Below are positions 31,035 through 42,051 of a stretch of DNA of 64,000 nucleotides, piece by piece. Within the stretch, counting starts at the first letter, position 1, and every line of letters starts with the position of its first letter. Location of the stretch: contig OY101119.1 in assembly GCA_956465555.1 (NCBI GenBank), positions 62,001 through 126,000 on the forward strand. The letters are read 5' to 3'. The notes below the pieces were generated by a model that did no database searches, was not told the origin of the DNA, and was given only the letters and a program-made list of their open reading frames with translations. Source of the stretch: Nitzschia sp. pyKryTriq1 (taxonomy: Eukaryota; Bacillariophyta; Bacillariophyceae; Bacillariales; Bacillariaceae). The translations under genes were made by a program, and so were the position numbers.

Positions 31035-31511
31035 CAGGGGTCCATAGCTCAGATGGGGTATGAAGCTTCGCCCTTCGCTCTCATCCATGTTAGGCCCGGA
31101 CCTCGCAGCATATCGCGTGTTTTCTCGTGTTGTACGATTCGCTAGATAACACCGTAGTGAAAAATTATCTCCGGATTACGGTCGGAACACGCACTATTTC
31201 CAACGCGACACAACGTGCACATCCACATCTGCCCACGTGATAACACGTGTTGTAGTATCGACTTGTCCGGCAATGGATCACTATCACCAAATTCAACGAT
31301 TGACGTTACGAATCGTCTAAGTATGTTTAGGTGGAGTGTGCTGTTCAAGAGTATGACCTTCAGAGCTGTTTATGATCATTTCAGAGCTTGGCCCATTTTA
31401 CATAGTAATATCGCGAGAGAAGGTCCGGGCCTAACATGGTTGAAAGCACTCTTAGTGAATTTGCGCGCAGGAGCTCGAAGCTTCATACCCCATCTGAGCT
31501 ATGGACCCCTG
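31035..31511. mobile_element. hAT-type MITE, 477 bp, with 8-bp target duplication
   Basis: Terminal inverted repeats start CAGGGGTCCATAGCTCAGAT and run about 36 bp almost perfectly, with a second inverted block (CATGTTAGGCCCGGACC) further in. The element is flanked by the 8-bp direct repeat ATCCAAAG (31027-31034 and 31512-31519). An 8-bp duplication and CAGGG ends are diagnostic of hAT elements. No transposase is encoded. It sits only 31 bp from the right end of the TTAA element. Confidence 0.88.
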
Positions 31512-31710
31512 ATCCAAAGAATAGATGTTCGAAAATTCTTTTCCTGCCTTCGCTCATTCTTCATTCCTTGCGTCGTGATGGTGCGGCATGGTAGTGTAAG
31601 TGAGGAGAAAATGATCGTAAGAATACTGTCGAATATTATCTCCTGGATGTTGGGGTGGTGGTTGCGCGTTGTGTACTAGTAGAGACCTTCAGAATGCATG
31701 TCCGATTGTG

Positions 31711-31830
31711 GTTTGGCGCTGGCAGCGCGAGCGAGACCGGCCCCGCATCCCCGCCCTCAGGCGGCCCGCGGGCCCCCCCCGCCGCCGAAAGAGGGCCCCT
31801 TTCTTCCGGGCGGGGCCTCCTCCTTGATTG
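31711..31830. other. GC-rich patch of about 120 bp
   Basis: An abrupt run of mostly G and C (for example GGCGGCCCGCGGGCCCC) between AT-balanced sequences, unlike anything else in the window except a short stretch at about 54490-54540. No open frame, RNA gene or inverted-repeat end could be recognised. It ends exactly where the copy B duplication begins. Confidence 0.5.
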
Positions 31831-34800
31831 GGATAGTAGACTGTAAATGGTACTACATACTACTACTTTAGTCGAATCTACCACCGCAGGAGTAGACGAC
31901 AGCCGAGAGACGCTACTGTATCCATTGATTAGATACAACCAAGAGACGCTACTGTATTCATCTATTCGGACCGACCTTGAAATATAGGAGTCTGGCGATC
32001 GGTCGTAGTCTACTCGTAGCAGCACTGGCACTGTCGGTCGAAGAGTTGTCATAATATGTCACGACGACGACGAGGACGACGACAACGACTGACTGACTCC
32101 TCTAGTAGAGTAGAGAGATTGCATTATTTCTTATTGCGTAAATTTCGAAATCCATGACTGATCCGGTCCAACGATTCTTTTTCAGAGACTTCCACCCATT
32201 CGGTAATGATGGTTTCTCCAGTATTTTCGTCTATAGTAGTGACTGCCGGCGATAGAAATCGGCATCCATGTTTGCGTCGTAATATCATGTACACTTCCTT
32301 GACGATCCCCGCCTTGTTGAGCCGGCTGGTAGAATCGTATTCCTTGCGACGTTCTTCCAAGAGTCGTTTGAAAATTTGATTGCCCGGATATTTCCGTCCT
32401 CGAAGACCACGTCCCATGATTATATCCAAAGTTCCTGGTTGAAAGATTGGTGGTGGTGGTGGTGGTGGTGGTGAAGCAGCAGAAGAAGAAGAAGGGTCCA
32501 TAGCAAGAGAACTGGTAGTAGTATTGTCGCCATCATGTAGTTGTCGTTCTTGTTGTTCTTGTTGTTCTTCTGCTTGGATGAGTCTTGCGAGCCACGCATG
32601 ATGTAGATCCAAACGAATCGTTCCTCCTCCATCTTTGTTGTTGTTGTCCTCCCGAATGGGCAATGTCGAAAGCGGAATTCCAAAAGTCATGAGACTGTAT
32701 TGACATTCCGTATGACTTCCCCAATGCGTTTGCATCCGACAAAGGAACCGCGCTTCCAAATAATACGTGGCCATGGAAAAGGCTGTCTTGGCCACAAAAT
32801 TGTCCGTACAGGGATGCATGGCAACGATTCGCGAAGGAAAACAAGGAATGGTCGCCAGAACATGAGGTCCCCGTTGACTAAAGAGTCTCGATGTCAATGC
32901 CTCGTGGACTTGTACTTCATAATAGATAAAGACGATTCCCCGTTTTTGAACCGTTTCGTCTCGAGAAGCCATAATTCCGGACCAAAATAGTAGCTTTGCC
33001 TATATATATATATATATATATACGTACGTCGTCCATGCGAGGTAGTGTATTCGTGAAAAAGTGAAAAAGGATGAAAGGAAGGGATCGATAATAAAAAGAG
33101 TGAGAAGAAATCCAATTCAATCCAATCCAAAGAAATCCCATAAGACAATCCAAGACAAGACAAGACAAGACAAGCTCAAACAGGAGGAAGCAAAACAACA
33201 TACTACTTGTATAGCTACTCACCACAATTTCGATCGGACAGCGTCTCCCAATTTTGGCAAATTGGACGATAATGGCTCTTCCACTCCGATCTCGTTTCGT
33301 CAATAATTGAATAGCCCCTTGTTGCAGTGCCAATTTATCCTCCTCTTGCAAATGTTTATATCCCAATTCGGTACCCATCAAGGCAGGTCCAAAATACTTG
33401 AGCTTGGCATCATAGTGTTTGAGACATCGAGCGGCCGCTCGTGATACATTGAAATGATCGGCTCGTAAAAAGCACAGGTACTGTCGGTCCATTACCTCGG
33501 GCGGTGTACTTTGTAGGGCTAGCTCATAGCCTCTTCTGGAAACACCACCACCACCACCACCACCAGCCTCCTGTGCTGCTGCTGCTGTTGCTGCATTGTT
33601 GCCAGTATTATTAGTGGCCATCATTGATGCTGATATTGATGATGATGCGGATGGTGTTGATGATGAAATTGATGACTGTAATTCAATGGCCAGTTGTCGT
33701 TTCTTTTCTTCGACAAAGGCAGGAGTCTCATCAATCGCATCGTTCAAGGACACGCCATGAACTTCATACAAGGACTCTTCTCGATCTTCGGGAGACACTT
33801 GATTCAACAACGCTGAAGGAACGTCGTGAATGTTTTGTTGGGCAAAGAGTTTAGTCACAACTCCAACCATATTAGAACTGTTCTTGTTGTGGTTGTTGGT
33901 GGTGGTGGTATTGTTGTTGTTGTTAGTATTGAAATCGGTAGCAGTATGAGCAGGAGTAGCAGTATTTTTAGCAGGAGTAGAATTGCCGTTGCTCATGTCG
34001 CTCATGTTGCTGTTGAAGCTGTTGAAGCTGGAGTTGTCGTTGGAGTTGGAGCTGATGGTTGTTGTCGCCATGATGCTGGTTGGTTGGTTAGTTAGATAGC
34101 TACTTTGTTGGTTAGCTAGTCAGCCAATCAGTTAGTGGAATCCGGATGTGGACAAGGGGTGTGGTGATGATTCTTCGGGGTCGGTCTGATGATCAGTGAT
34201 GGATATTATTCTCTCCTATTACTCGCGGAGAATCTCTCTTTCTGTCTCTCTCTGTCTCTCTCTCTCTCGTCGACTTTTTCTTCCGGAATGAAACCGACCG
34301 CAGATAGCTCTATAACAGCTTGATGTACCGGTATGTTCAACGCAGCAAGAATATCACAATACGTATGTAGTGATAGGAATATAATATATATGATAATAGG
34401 ATGATGATTATAGGATGATGATGATGATGATGATGTGAAGAATGAAAAGTACCGGTACCGGTAGAACTATTTTTATTGTGTAGTGTGTAGTACGAGTACA
34501 ATACTATTTTTATTGTGTAATAGTACGAGTACAATACCATGTATACTCCTCGTACTGAACACGCTTCGCGCTGTTAGATTTTGTCAGGCGCGAGTACAGG
34601 AGGTAGCGTCGACTCTCATCTATCGGACTAATACTGTACAGTCCCGTACCATTCTACTTGCAAAGCGGAATTGACGACGACTCTCCTCGTTCCTGCCGCT
34701 AGCTGAAAGTGGTTGCAATAACAACAGGAACAATATTCGTTTTATTTCACGCAAAAACAGTACTGCGCCTGCACGATACGAACATATCAGCCGAAGACGC

Positions 34801-34880
34801 GAACTGTTCGCTCCTTCGCTGTCTTCTCCTTGCTTCGTTTTTACGATATACATAGCCCCTTCTCTCTAGTAGAATATCCG
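31830..34880. repeat. Segmental duplication, copy B (contains CRAL-TRIO/DUF6824 gene B)
   Basis: Counterpart of 26455-29547, same orientation. It includes the 3' flank, gene B and the 5' flank to about 34880, where the LTR fossil begins. Flank differences are small insertions of trinucleotide repeats, such as an extra AGAGACGCTACTGTAT unit near 31910-31955. Confidence 0.85.
32124..34071 (-). CDS. CRAL-TRIO (Sec14-like) plus DUF6824 protein, gene B, 2 exons
   Basis: Proposed join 34071-33223 and 32999-32124, 574 residues. Donor GTGAGT, acceptor ATATAG, phase 0, the same intron position as genes A and C. The N-terminal 110 residues (Asn/Thr-rich, then VGVVTKLFAQQNIHDVPSA) and the DUF6824 domain (about 470-574) are nearly identical to gene A; the domain differs at only about six positions. 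The central CRAL-TRIO part (about 187-400; YLCFLRADHFNVSRAAARCL, KRGIVFIYYEV, RMQTHWGSHTECQYSLMTFG) is clearly diverged from A and closer to gene C. The intron holds a (TA)n run just upstream of the acceptor. Expected role as for gene A. Confidence 0.83.
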
Positions 34881-34889
34881 AAAGATGAT

Positions 34890-35931
34890 TGCAACGACTC
34901 GTAGTTACGGGATTCAATTCGTGATTTAAAGTAGATGAAATTAAAAGAAGTGAGACTATTTTTCTGGGGTGTTTTTGAGAGATGAATCTTTTGTAATCGT
35001 GAAGTAGTCGTGAAGTGTCAGAGGCACGAATGACTTATCATAAATGTAAGTGACGAGGCTGGAGGAGTAAGTTCATGACAGCATCGTCACAGTAGTCCAC
35101 GACATGACTCGTCGAGCCTTCTCGAACGAGTTGATGAAGTGTAGATATTCCATGTTGGTAGCCTCCACGCGGAGCTTTGGGACTTCGATTGTGGTCTTCT
35201 CGGTCTCCTCGTTGACGGTACGAGTGACGGAATGTTTGACCATGTCGAGAGATTTGGGGGAGAAATCCTTTTTGAAGGGGAGGACTCCTTGGGCTCGAGG
35301 AACACGGTTTCCTCGACGATTGTTACCTGCACGCAACATAGCGGCGACTTCTCGTAGGCAAAGTAGTTAGTAGTATTGGTCGTTCGAAAGGGTGTACGAT
35401 ATTGTCGAACTTCTGATCAGAATGCAACGACTCGTAGTTACGGGATTCAATTCGTGATTTAAAGTAGATGAAATTAAAAGAAGTGAGACTATTTTTCTGG
35501 GGTGTTTTTGAGAGATGAATCTTTTGTAATCGTGAAGTAGTCGTGAAGTGTCAGAGGCACGAACAACTTATCATAAATGTAATGGTGATGGCGATCTTGG
35601 ATGTCTTGTGAAGTTTGTGAAGTAAGGATCGCCTCTAGTTGAAATGCATTGGTCATTGACGGCGGTGTCACGACTAGTAGGAACGCTATGACGTCACGCA
35701 GTGTCAGTATGACGTCGAGGAAGGGACGGACAGACCGATGACGTCGAGAGGACACTGCAATGATGATGATGTTCGAAAAATATTTTCCTAACTGCCTGTA
35801 GTCTACGCCTTCGCTGATTCTGCTTCATAGGGGGTGCTCGTGGCGCGTTATGTAGGCGCTTTTCCTACCGAGTGTGGGTGGTCCCGGAGTGCGTAATTAA
35901 TGTAAGCGCGCGTGATGTCCGGGGCGAAGCA
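34890..35931 (-). mobile_element. LTR-retrotransposon fossil 1, broken, read on the minus strand
   Basis: Parts: a full-length LTR of about 509 bp at 35423-35931 (TG...CA ends), the start of a gag-like region (frame at 35073-35339), and a second, partial LTR at 34890-35049. Most of the internal region, including polymerase, is missing, so it is a strongly reduced relic. It matches fossil 3 at 48075-48763 in the opposite orientation. The gag-like start does not settle Copia versus Gypsy; Copia is likelier in a diatom. Age: not recent, since the copies differ at scattered sites. It abuts the end of duplication copy B. Confidence 0.75.
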
Positions 35932-36280
35932 CTGTCCATCCTGCGTCCGGTGTTCGGTCGTCAGGCGAAGACCGTGCGTCTGCATGCGCAGGCACCTTCG
36001 AAAACATCGTGCCAACCACACAATACGCAGTAGCAAGCACATCGCCTCTGTACGTAGTACTGTACTACCGGTAGTAGTACTACAGTAAGTACCGTACTCT
36101 AAAAAGGTGCCGCGGTATCATGCATCATGCAGCATGTTGTGGTACAGCTACTACTCTACTAGCAAGTCGTCGAAACTCGAAAACCAGAAGTTCACAAGTT
36201 ATATCCTCTTATTATTTTTTAGAACCTACCTCATTGACCTACCCTACTACTAGCTAGTAGTAGCAAAAGAAAAGCATAGA
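35932..36280. other. Intergenic stretch upstream of the thioredoxin-fold gene
   Basis: Moderately GC-rich sequence next to the LTR fossil, then TACCGGTAGTAGTACTACAGTA-like palindromes near 36064-36085 and an AT-rich leader with TTATTATTTTTTAG before the start at 36281. No gene seen. Confidence 0.45.
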
Positions 36281-37761
36281 ATGACAAGAACAGCATTATT
36301 GGTATTTCCACTACCATCATCATCCTCACCACGAGGACGATCATCCTTCTTGCAGATGATTCTTCTTTGGTGCTGTCGTTGTGTCGTCATGATGTCGTTC
36401 CAAACGCATCCGCAGCATCAGCATCAGCAAATTCTGGTCGAAGCAGCTGCTGATGCAGCTGCTGCTGCTCCGATTCAAGTCAACGACGACAATGTCGAGG
36501 AAATATTGACAGGTCCAAAAGCTACTTTCATTATGGTAAGTAATAGAGGTATAATATATGGTATCAGGTTATATTTCATACTATACCGGTATTGGAGGAT
36601 ATACAGTATAGAAAATACGAAGTATATACTAGATGCGGTGATAATAACTAACATGCTCCCGTGTTTCTCCTCCTCCACCTATGACCGACAACGTAACGTA
36701 GTTCTATGGATCCCAGTAAGTATTATATATATATATCATTTCATTGTTGTTGCTGCTCGAGTCATTCCCCGAATGAATGAATGAATGAATGCTTTTTTTC
36801 TACGTATAACTAACAAAGAACAAATCTTTCTACGTAATATTATATCATGCTCTCCTTTCTACTACTTGCCCATGATCAGATGTTTGGATTGTGAAGACAT
36901 GACGCCCGAATGGAATCGATTGGCGGACGAATGGGAGGGGCATGCATTCGGTCAAATTGCGCAAGTGGATTGTGAAACCGAGGGGACGGAGCAGATTTGT
37001 GATTACTTTCAAATACAGGTGAGTGCGAAGTAGTACTAGCGTACGCTACTGCTGCTACTACTGCTAGAGTATACTCTGCCGGCAGTATATTATTTGATTG
37101 GTATACTGATGATGATGAGCGTCGTGCTGTCTGTTCTCAATCCTTTCCTCCTTCTATTTTTACCTCTATTATTATCGGGACATTTTCCATATATGTATTT
37201 CGTCAACGAAACGATCCATCTTCTAATACTATTCTATGCTGGACGACGACGACGACGACGACGACGACGACTGTACTATAATATTAGCAAATTCCAACGC
37301 TAGTCTTTGGGGGATCAATGGAATGGGACTTCTATCATGGTTCACATGATTTTGAATCCTTGTCGGAATTTGCCAAGAAAGCCATTTCGAAACCCATTTG
37401 CTCGGTCCGCTTTTTGGAACATTGTGACAAGACGGAATTGGCAGTCATTCAATCCTTATCCCACAAATCCACGGAACAACTTCAAGAGATTCATCAACAG
37501 GCGCAAGCGAAGATGCGGGTACGACATGAAGAGTTTCAAGAAAAGGAAGCACAGCTTTTGGAACAACAGCACGTATTGATGAAAGAATTCAATACGATTC
37601 TTCAAGAGGCATCGGGAGAATACGACTTTAAATTATTGATGCAAATGATGGAACAACGGGCGCAACAGGCGCAACAGCAGCAGCAGCAGCAACGAAACCA
37701 CCAACAGCAGCAGCAAGGTAGTGAGAAACCAAAGAAAGCGTCGTTTTGGGGTTCGAAGTAA
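36281..37761 (+). CDS. Secreted or ER thioredoxin-fold protein (PDI-like, CLDC active site), 4 exons
   Basis: Proposed join 36281-36535, 36702-36715, 36880-37018, 37288-37761, giving 293 residues. All introns are GT-AG (GTAAGT, GTAAGT, GTGAGT). The joined text reads as one thioredoxin domain: VEEILTGPKATFIM, then FYGSQ from the 14-nt exon 2, then CLDCEDMTPEWNRLADEWEG, then VDCETEGTEQICDYFQIQ-QIPTLVFG, the cis-Pro strand. Cys91 and Cys94 form the CxxC pair, with Leu-Asp between them in place of Gly-His. The N-terminus has a hydrophobic stretch (FLQMILLWCCRCVVMMSF) that could be a signal peptide. The C-terminus is Gln/Glu-rich, probably coiled coil, and ends in Lys/Trp/Gly without a KDEL-type signal. 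Probable role: thiol-disulfide exchange in the secretory pathway or the plastid envelope space. Confidence 0.82.
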
Positions 37762-38293
37762 AAAGAAGCAAGTGCTACAGGTAAAGTAGTAGTCTAGTAA
37801 CTGAGACCCAGCAGACTACTACTACTAGAGTAGAGGGGATGCCGCATTGCTGTGTACAGTACTACTAGTATAGTCGATGAACTTCTCATCGATCGCACTG
37901 GCTTGAGACTAGCTCGGAGTAGTAGTAGAAGTTACGGTACTACAACTAGTAGCTAGTAGTACTACCAGTATACAGCATTCAATCTGTCATTTTCAATATT
38001 GCCTACTCTCTACTAGCTAGTAGAGTAGCACTGGTAGCTAGTAGAGTAGAGAAGAGTAGCTGCAACTAGTAGAGAGTAGAAAAGAAGCTACGTCTCTATG
38101 ACGTGCGTCAATTTCTTCGAATTCCCGCCGAAGGCAAGCCGAACCGATTGAAGATTGCGTTTTCAAGCCCGAGCCTAGTCGTAGCCGGTAATCGTTCCGG
38201 TACATTCACGGGGGACGCTGACGCAGCACAATAAAACACCCATCACAAAATTCTTCCCTCCGACTGACATCATCATCAATCATCAAGGCCAAC
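37762..38293. other. Intergenic stretch, no gene seen
   Basis: CTACTAGTAG-type repeats fill 37785-38085; then complex sequence to the Copia fossil. The fossil's 5-bp target duplication CCAAC is at 38289-38293. Confidence 0.5.
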
Positions 38294-39250
38294 TGTTGAA
38301 ACAACGGTGAAAAGCCAGACTATTGTATCACTAAGATAACAAAGTCAGTCTAAGCTAAACACGCAGTGTAACAGTAACCTTCGTATCGTTAGATTCGTAG
38401 ACAACAATGAGATCAAGAGATGATACTCATTGTTGTTTTCCTACTCAACCACTAGAAGAACGAACGGCGGCGGGGATGACGTTCGTTGTGATTTGGATTG
38501 TCGACGTGTCATCCTGATGGTCCGTACGTGGTGCGGTCCCATGATAAGCCTTATCTCCAACACACTGCTTCCCAAACACCTTCAGTCCGCGCTTGGCATT
38601 CATCTGATCGGTGAATAGGGAGACGTGTGCATCGTACATTGAGTATAGATGCGCATCTCGACCAGTCCGGTGCGGAAATCGCCTGCGTCATCGAATTCAC
38701 GTCCGATGTATTCCGCGATTTCGCGGGTGGTTCTCATGAATGTTTCGGTGGTGCGGTGTGAGCTTGTGATTTCGTACACGTAGTTCTTGAGGTCATAGCA
38801 TTTACCGGCGAACTTTTCCACGCGCGGGACGTTGCTATGTCCCCTCCGATTCCGATTCCCACGGTCACGGCGAGCTCCACGGGGGCGTTCAGTTCCTGCG
38901 GTGCCGTCGCCGCCTGTGTTGTTGTCGTTTACTGGCGCTGGTGCGCCATCGCTGCCTTCAGGCATTTTTGTTGTCTACGAATGTTGAAACAACGGTGAAA
39001 AGCCAGACTATTGTATCACTAAGATAACAAAGTCAGTCTAAGCTAAACACGCAGTGTAACAGTAACCTTCGTATCGTTAGATTCGTAGACAACAATGAGA
39101 TCAAGAGATGATACTCATTGTTGTTTTCCTACTCAACCACTAGAAGAACGAACGGCGGCGGGGATGACGTTCGTTGTGATTTGGATTGTCGACGTGTCAT
39201 CCTGATGGTCCGTACGTGGTGCGGTCCCATGATAAGCCTTATCTCCAACA
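38294..39250 (-). mobile_element. Copia-type LTR-retrotransposon fossil 2, internally reduced, young
   Basis: Two LTRs of 269 bp (38294-38562 and 38982-39250, TG...CA ends) look identical by eye, and the element is bordered by the 5-bp duplication CCAAC (38289-38293 and 39251-39255). Between the LTRs is only a short gag-like region on the minus strand (frame 38600-38965; FAGKCYDLKNYVYEIT, resembling diatom CoDi Copia gag proteins). Protease, integrase and reverse transcriptase are absent, so it is non-autonomous. Identical LTRs mean a recent insertion. It lies 120 bp upstream of the rubredoxin start codon. Confidence 0.88.
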
Positions 39251-39370
39251 CCAACAACTAACGACCATGATGGCGAAATGACGGATGGGCGGCGACGCCT
39301 TTCATCGGATATCATAAATACTCACCATCCAGCCTTACAAATTGACTAGCTAACAAACCAACAAACTGCA

Positions 39371-39924
39371 ATGAAGTCTTTCGGAATCCTCCTTCTACTA
39401 TCGATCGCCCTTGTGCTTTGTCTCCAAACAGTTGCCACTTTCGGGTTTACACCTCCCCGAATCTCATCGAATTCGCTGTCGTCAACAACGTCAACGTCAA
39501 CGTCAACAACCAGTCTTCGATTTGGTCCTTTCAGTGCTCCCAAGGATGATGGTACTCCTGGTGATTATGTCTGCAAGGTGTGTTGTTTATGATGTTTATG
39601 ATGATGATGATGATGATGATGGAACTGAAAAGGAGCTTCCCTTCCCGATGGCGAGTTTTGCAGCTGGCCGAGTGGAGATTCGATCGATCGATTTTGTCGT
39701 TTTGATATCTCACGGTCACTGCTGGTTTCCTCCTACTTGATCTGTTGTTGTTGTTGTTGTTGTTGTAGGATTGCGGATATGTTTTTACCAAAGGTCCCAA
39801 GGCATGGGCGGCCCTGCCCGACGACTATTCTTGCCCTCCGTGTGGAGCTCCCAAGCGACGATTCAAAAAGGTCCCCAAAGGATCCGAATCGGGCAAGGTG
39901 GAAGTGAAAAAGAGTTGGTTTTGA
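39371..39924 (+). CDS. Plastid-targeted rubredoxin-domain protein, 2 exons
   Basis: Proposed join 39371-39577 and 39769-39924, giving 120 residues; donor GTGTGT, acceptor TTGTAG, phase 0. The hydrophobic N-terminus (LLLLSIALVLCLQTVA) followed by T-FGFTPP is a signal peptide with an ASAFAP-like Phe, then a Ser/Thr-rich transit region, so plastid import is expected. The rubredoxin fold has its four iron ligands at Cys68, Cys71, Cys91 and Cys94 (YVCKDCGYVF and SCPPCGAPK), spaced as in classical rubredoxins, with the PDDYSCPPCG knuckle. The intron splits the first CxxC pair between Lys69 and Asp70. Plant and algal rubredoxins linked to photosystem II assembly (RBD1) carry a C-terminal membrane helix; this one ends shortly after the fold in a basic tail, so it looks soluble. 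Role: one-electron carrier, partner unknown. Confidence 0.9.
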
Positions 39925-40300
39925 ATCCAGCGAAACGAAAACAAAAACAAAAACGAAACGAAATGAGAGGAACGAGTAGTCCTTGGTCTCAAATAATAAT
40001 ATCAATAATAGCTACTAGTAGATTGACGAACCGCGCATGATGCTAAAATGATAGTATACTACTTTCATCAACTATCCATACTGCGCTAATCAAGTGTCGT
40101 TGAATATGGGCTAGCTTCCCGTGATGATTACTTTCTATCTATTCAAAGACGACGCAGACGTAGATGATGGATGAAAAAAGGCAAACTATGGTGAGTCGTC
40201 GAGGCCGTCATGTCATGTCATGTCATTCATTCCGTCCAATGCTGTACACAAAACAATCAAAGAATCAGTCGGTTGGTCGGTCGGTCAATCCATGATGCAC
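39925..40300. other. Convergent 3' region of rubredoxin and triose-phosphate translocator genes
   Basis: Contains AAAACAAAAAC runs near 39940-39962 and GTCATGTCATGTCATTCATTC repeats near 40208-40232. No coding sequence. Confidence 0.45.
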
Positions 40301-42051
40301 CTATTTCTTTGGGGCGACGTTCTTTGGGGCGACGAGTTTGTCAATGACCGAGTACAACAAGACTCCTCCAATTCCAATCGAGCATCCAATCAACTTGATA
40401 GGACTTAGGGATTCTCCCAACACCAAAGCGACACCGACAATGACAATGACACGCTTGGCAGTGTTGGCCACGGATTGAGTGACGGCTCCAGTCTTCTTCA
40501 AAGTCATGGTAGCAACTTCATTGTATCCATAGAACCAAAGTCCGGAAGCGATCAAGTTTTGCCAGACAGCCGGAGATGTCTTACACAATTGCCAGAATTC
40601 TCCAATTCGAGATCCTTCTTGGATGGCAATGATGGGCAAACTGAACAAAAAGGCCATGATAGTGGTCAAAGCGAACTGGTTACCGATGGATCCGATACGT
40701 TCCTTGAGTCCTGCTGTTTCCATCAACTTTTTGTTTTCGTTTCCCTTGACGGCAGCAAAAGTGTTGGCAATGCAAGCCGAGATCAAAGCGGACCAGGCAA
40801 AGTCGAGTTCCTTGACGGAAGCCAAGACGACTCCACCAATGACGATAGGAAGACACAACCACTTGGCCTTGGAGACGGGCTTTCCGTAGACGAATTGGGC
40901 CAAGACGGCAGCAAAGGCGGGTTCGGCGGCCTTGACAATTTGAGCAAAGGAGACGGCACCCATACCCATGGCAAAGACGGAAGCGGAGTGGGCTCCCATG
41001 AAGCAAAAGGCGACGGGGATCATCTTAACCAAATCTTCCTTGGTCACCTTGGGCTTTCCACGCGCATCGGGGGCCAACCACAAGAAGATACCGTAAAGGG
41101 CACCGACACCCAATTGAAGACCGGAAATGGCCATGGGGAAACCAGTCTTTCCTCCGGCAGCGTTCAAGGCCAACTTGTTGGTGATGTTGTACTATTTATT
41201 ACGAATGAATGAATGAATGTAGAGAGAAACTGTGTGAGAGATGTGATTCTTTCTCGCCGAAACCGACAAACAGCACGTCGTATTTCAAAAGAAAAGAAAA
41301 GAAAAGGACTCACGTAGTAGTTTCCAAGGTACCAAAGGCCAAAGTAAATGATAAGGCCGATATCGATAGGGGCTCCCTTTTCAGCAGCAGGAGCGGCGGC
41401 TCCTCCTCGGACCTCCATAGCATCGCCAGAAGCCTCATTCAAGGCCTGTGATGAATGTGTGTAAATGTTTGAGTGAAATTAAGAAGAAAAAAGAGAGTGC
41501 AATGAATAATACGGAGATGAGAAATGACACAAAATAAAATTGGAAGGACGCAGTCATGACTCGATAATAACATGATGAATATAATATTCCAATGCCGATA
41601 TCTTTGCCCGACTTGGGCAAGATTCCGTTGTGTCACCGTTCTACGTAGACATCTAAGTAGGAATCGGCCTATCGAGGGAATCTGTCACGCCTTCGGATGA
41701 GAACTCCGACTGACACGAAAATTATCCAACACGGGCGAGCACAGGCAGGGAGATCGGATCCAACTACCTGGAAAGCGTTCGTTACGTCTCTCTCTCTCTC
41801 TTGGAAATGACAGACACTGATTTCGCCATCGACAGAAAGACAGATGGATTAATTTGGTTGATTGCACTTACGAGGCTGTTGAGGCGGTTGCCTTGAATGT
41901 CCACGGGTTGGACCATGGCGGGGGATTTCTTGGCGAATCCTCCGACGGATTGGGTGGTGGACTTGAGGACCGACTGAGCGGCGCCATTCAATCCAAAGGC
42001 CGACGAAGTGGCCGCGAAGATGGTGATCAAGGCAAGAGGAGTGACCTTCAT
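40301..42051 (-). CDS. Plastid triose-phosphate/phosphate translocator, 3 exons
   Basis: Proposed join 42051-41872, 41445-41314, 41191-40301, minus strand, 400 residues. Donors GTAAGT and GTGAGT; both introns phase 0. The presequence (LALITIFAATSSA-FGLNG) is a signal peptide with an ASAFAP-type site. The mature protein is a drug/metabolite-transporter-type carrier: IIYFGLWYLGNYYYNITNKLAL (first helix and the NxxNK motif, reconstituted across intron 2), HSASVFAMGMGAVSFAQIVKAAEP (the segment with conserved substrate-site residues), then SGLWFYGYNEVATMTLKKTGAVTQSVANTAKRVIVIV with the Lys and Arg that bind phosphate. The family exchanges triose phosphate, 3-phosphoglycerate or phosphoenolpyruvate for phosphate across plastid membranes. 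Which of the four diatom plastid membranes it sits in is not certain; the clear bipartite presequence favours the innermost. Confidence 0.93.

Noticed and set aside
31035-31511. tRNA-like sequence TAGCTCAGATGG at both ends of the MITE
   Set aside because: It resembles a tRNA A box, but it is part of the terminal inverted repeat, and no anticodon arm, T arm or acceptor pairing follows.
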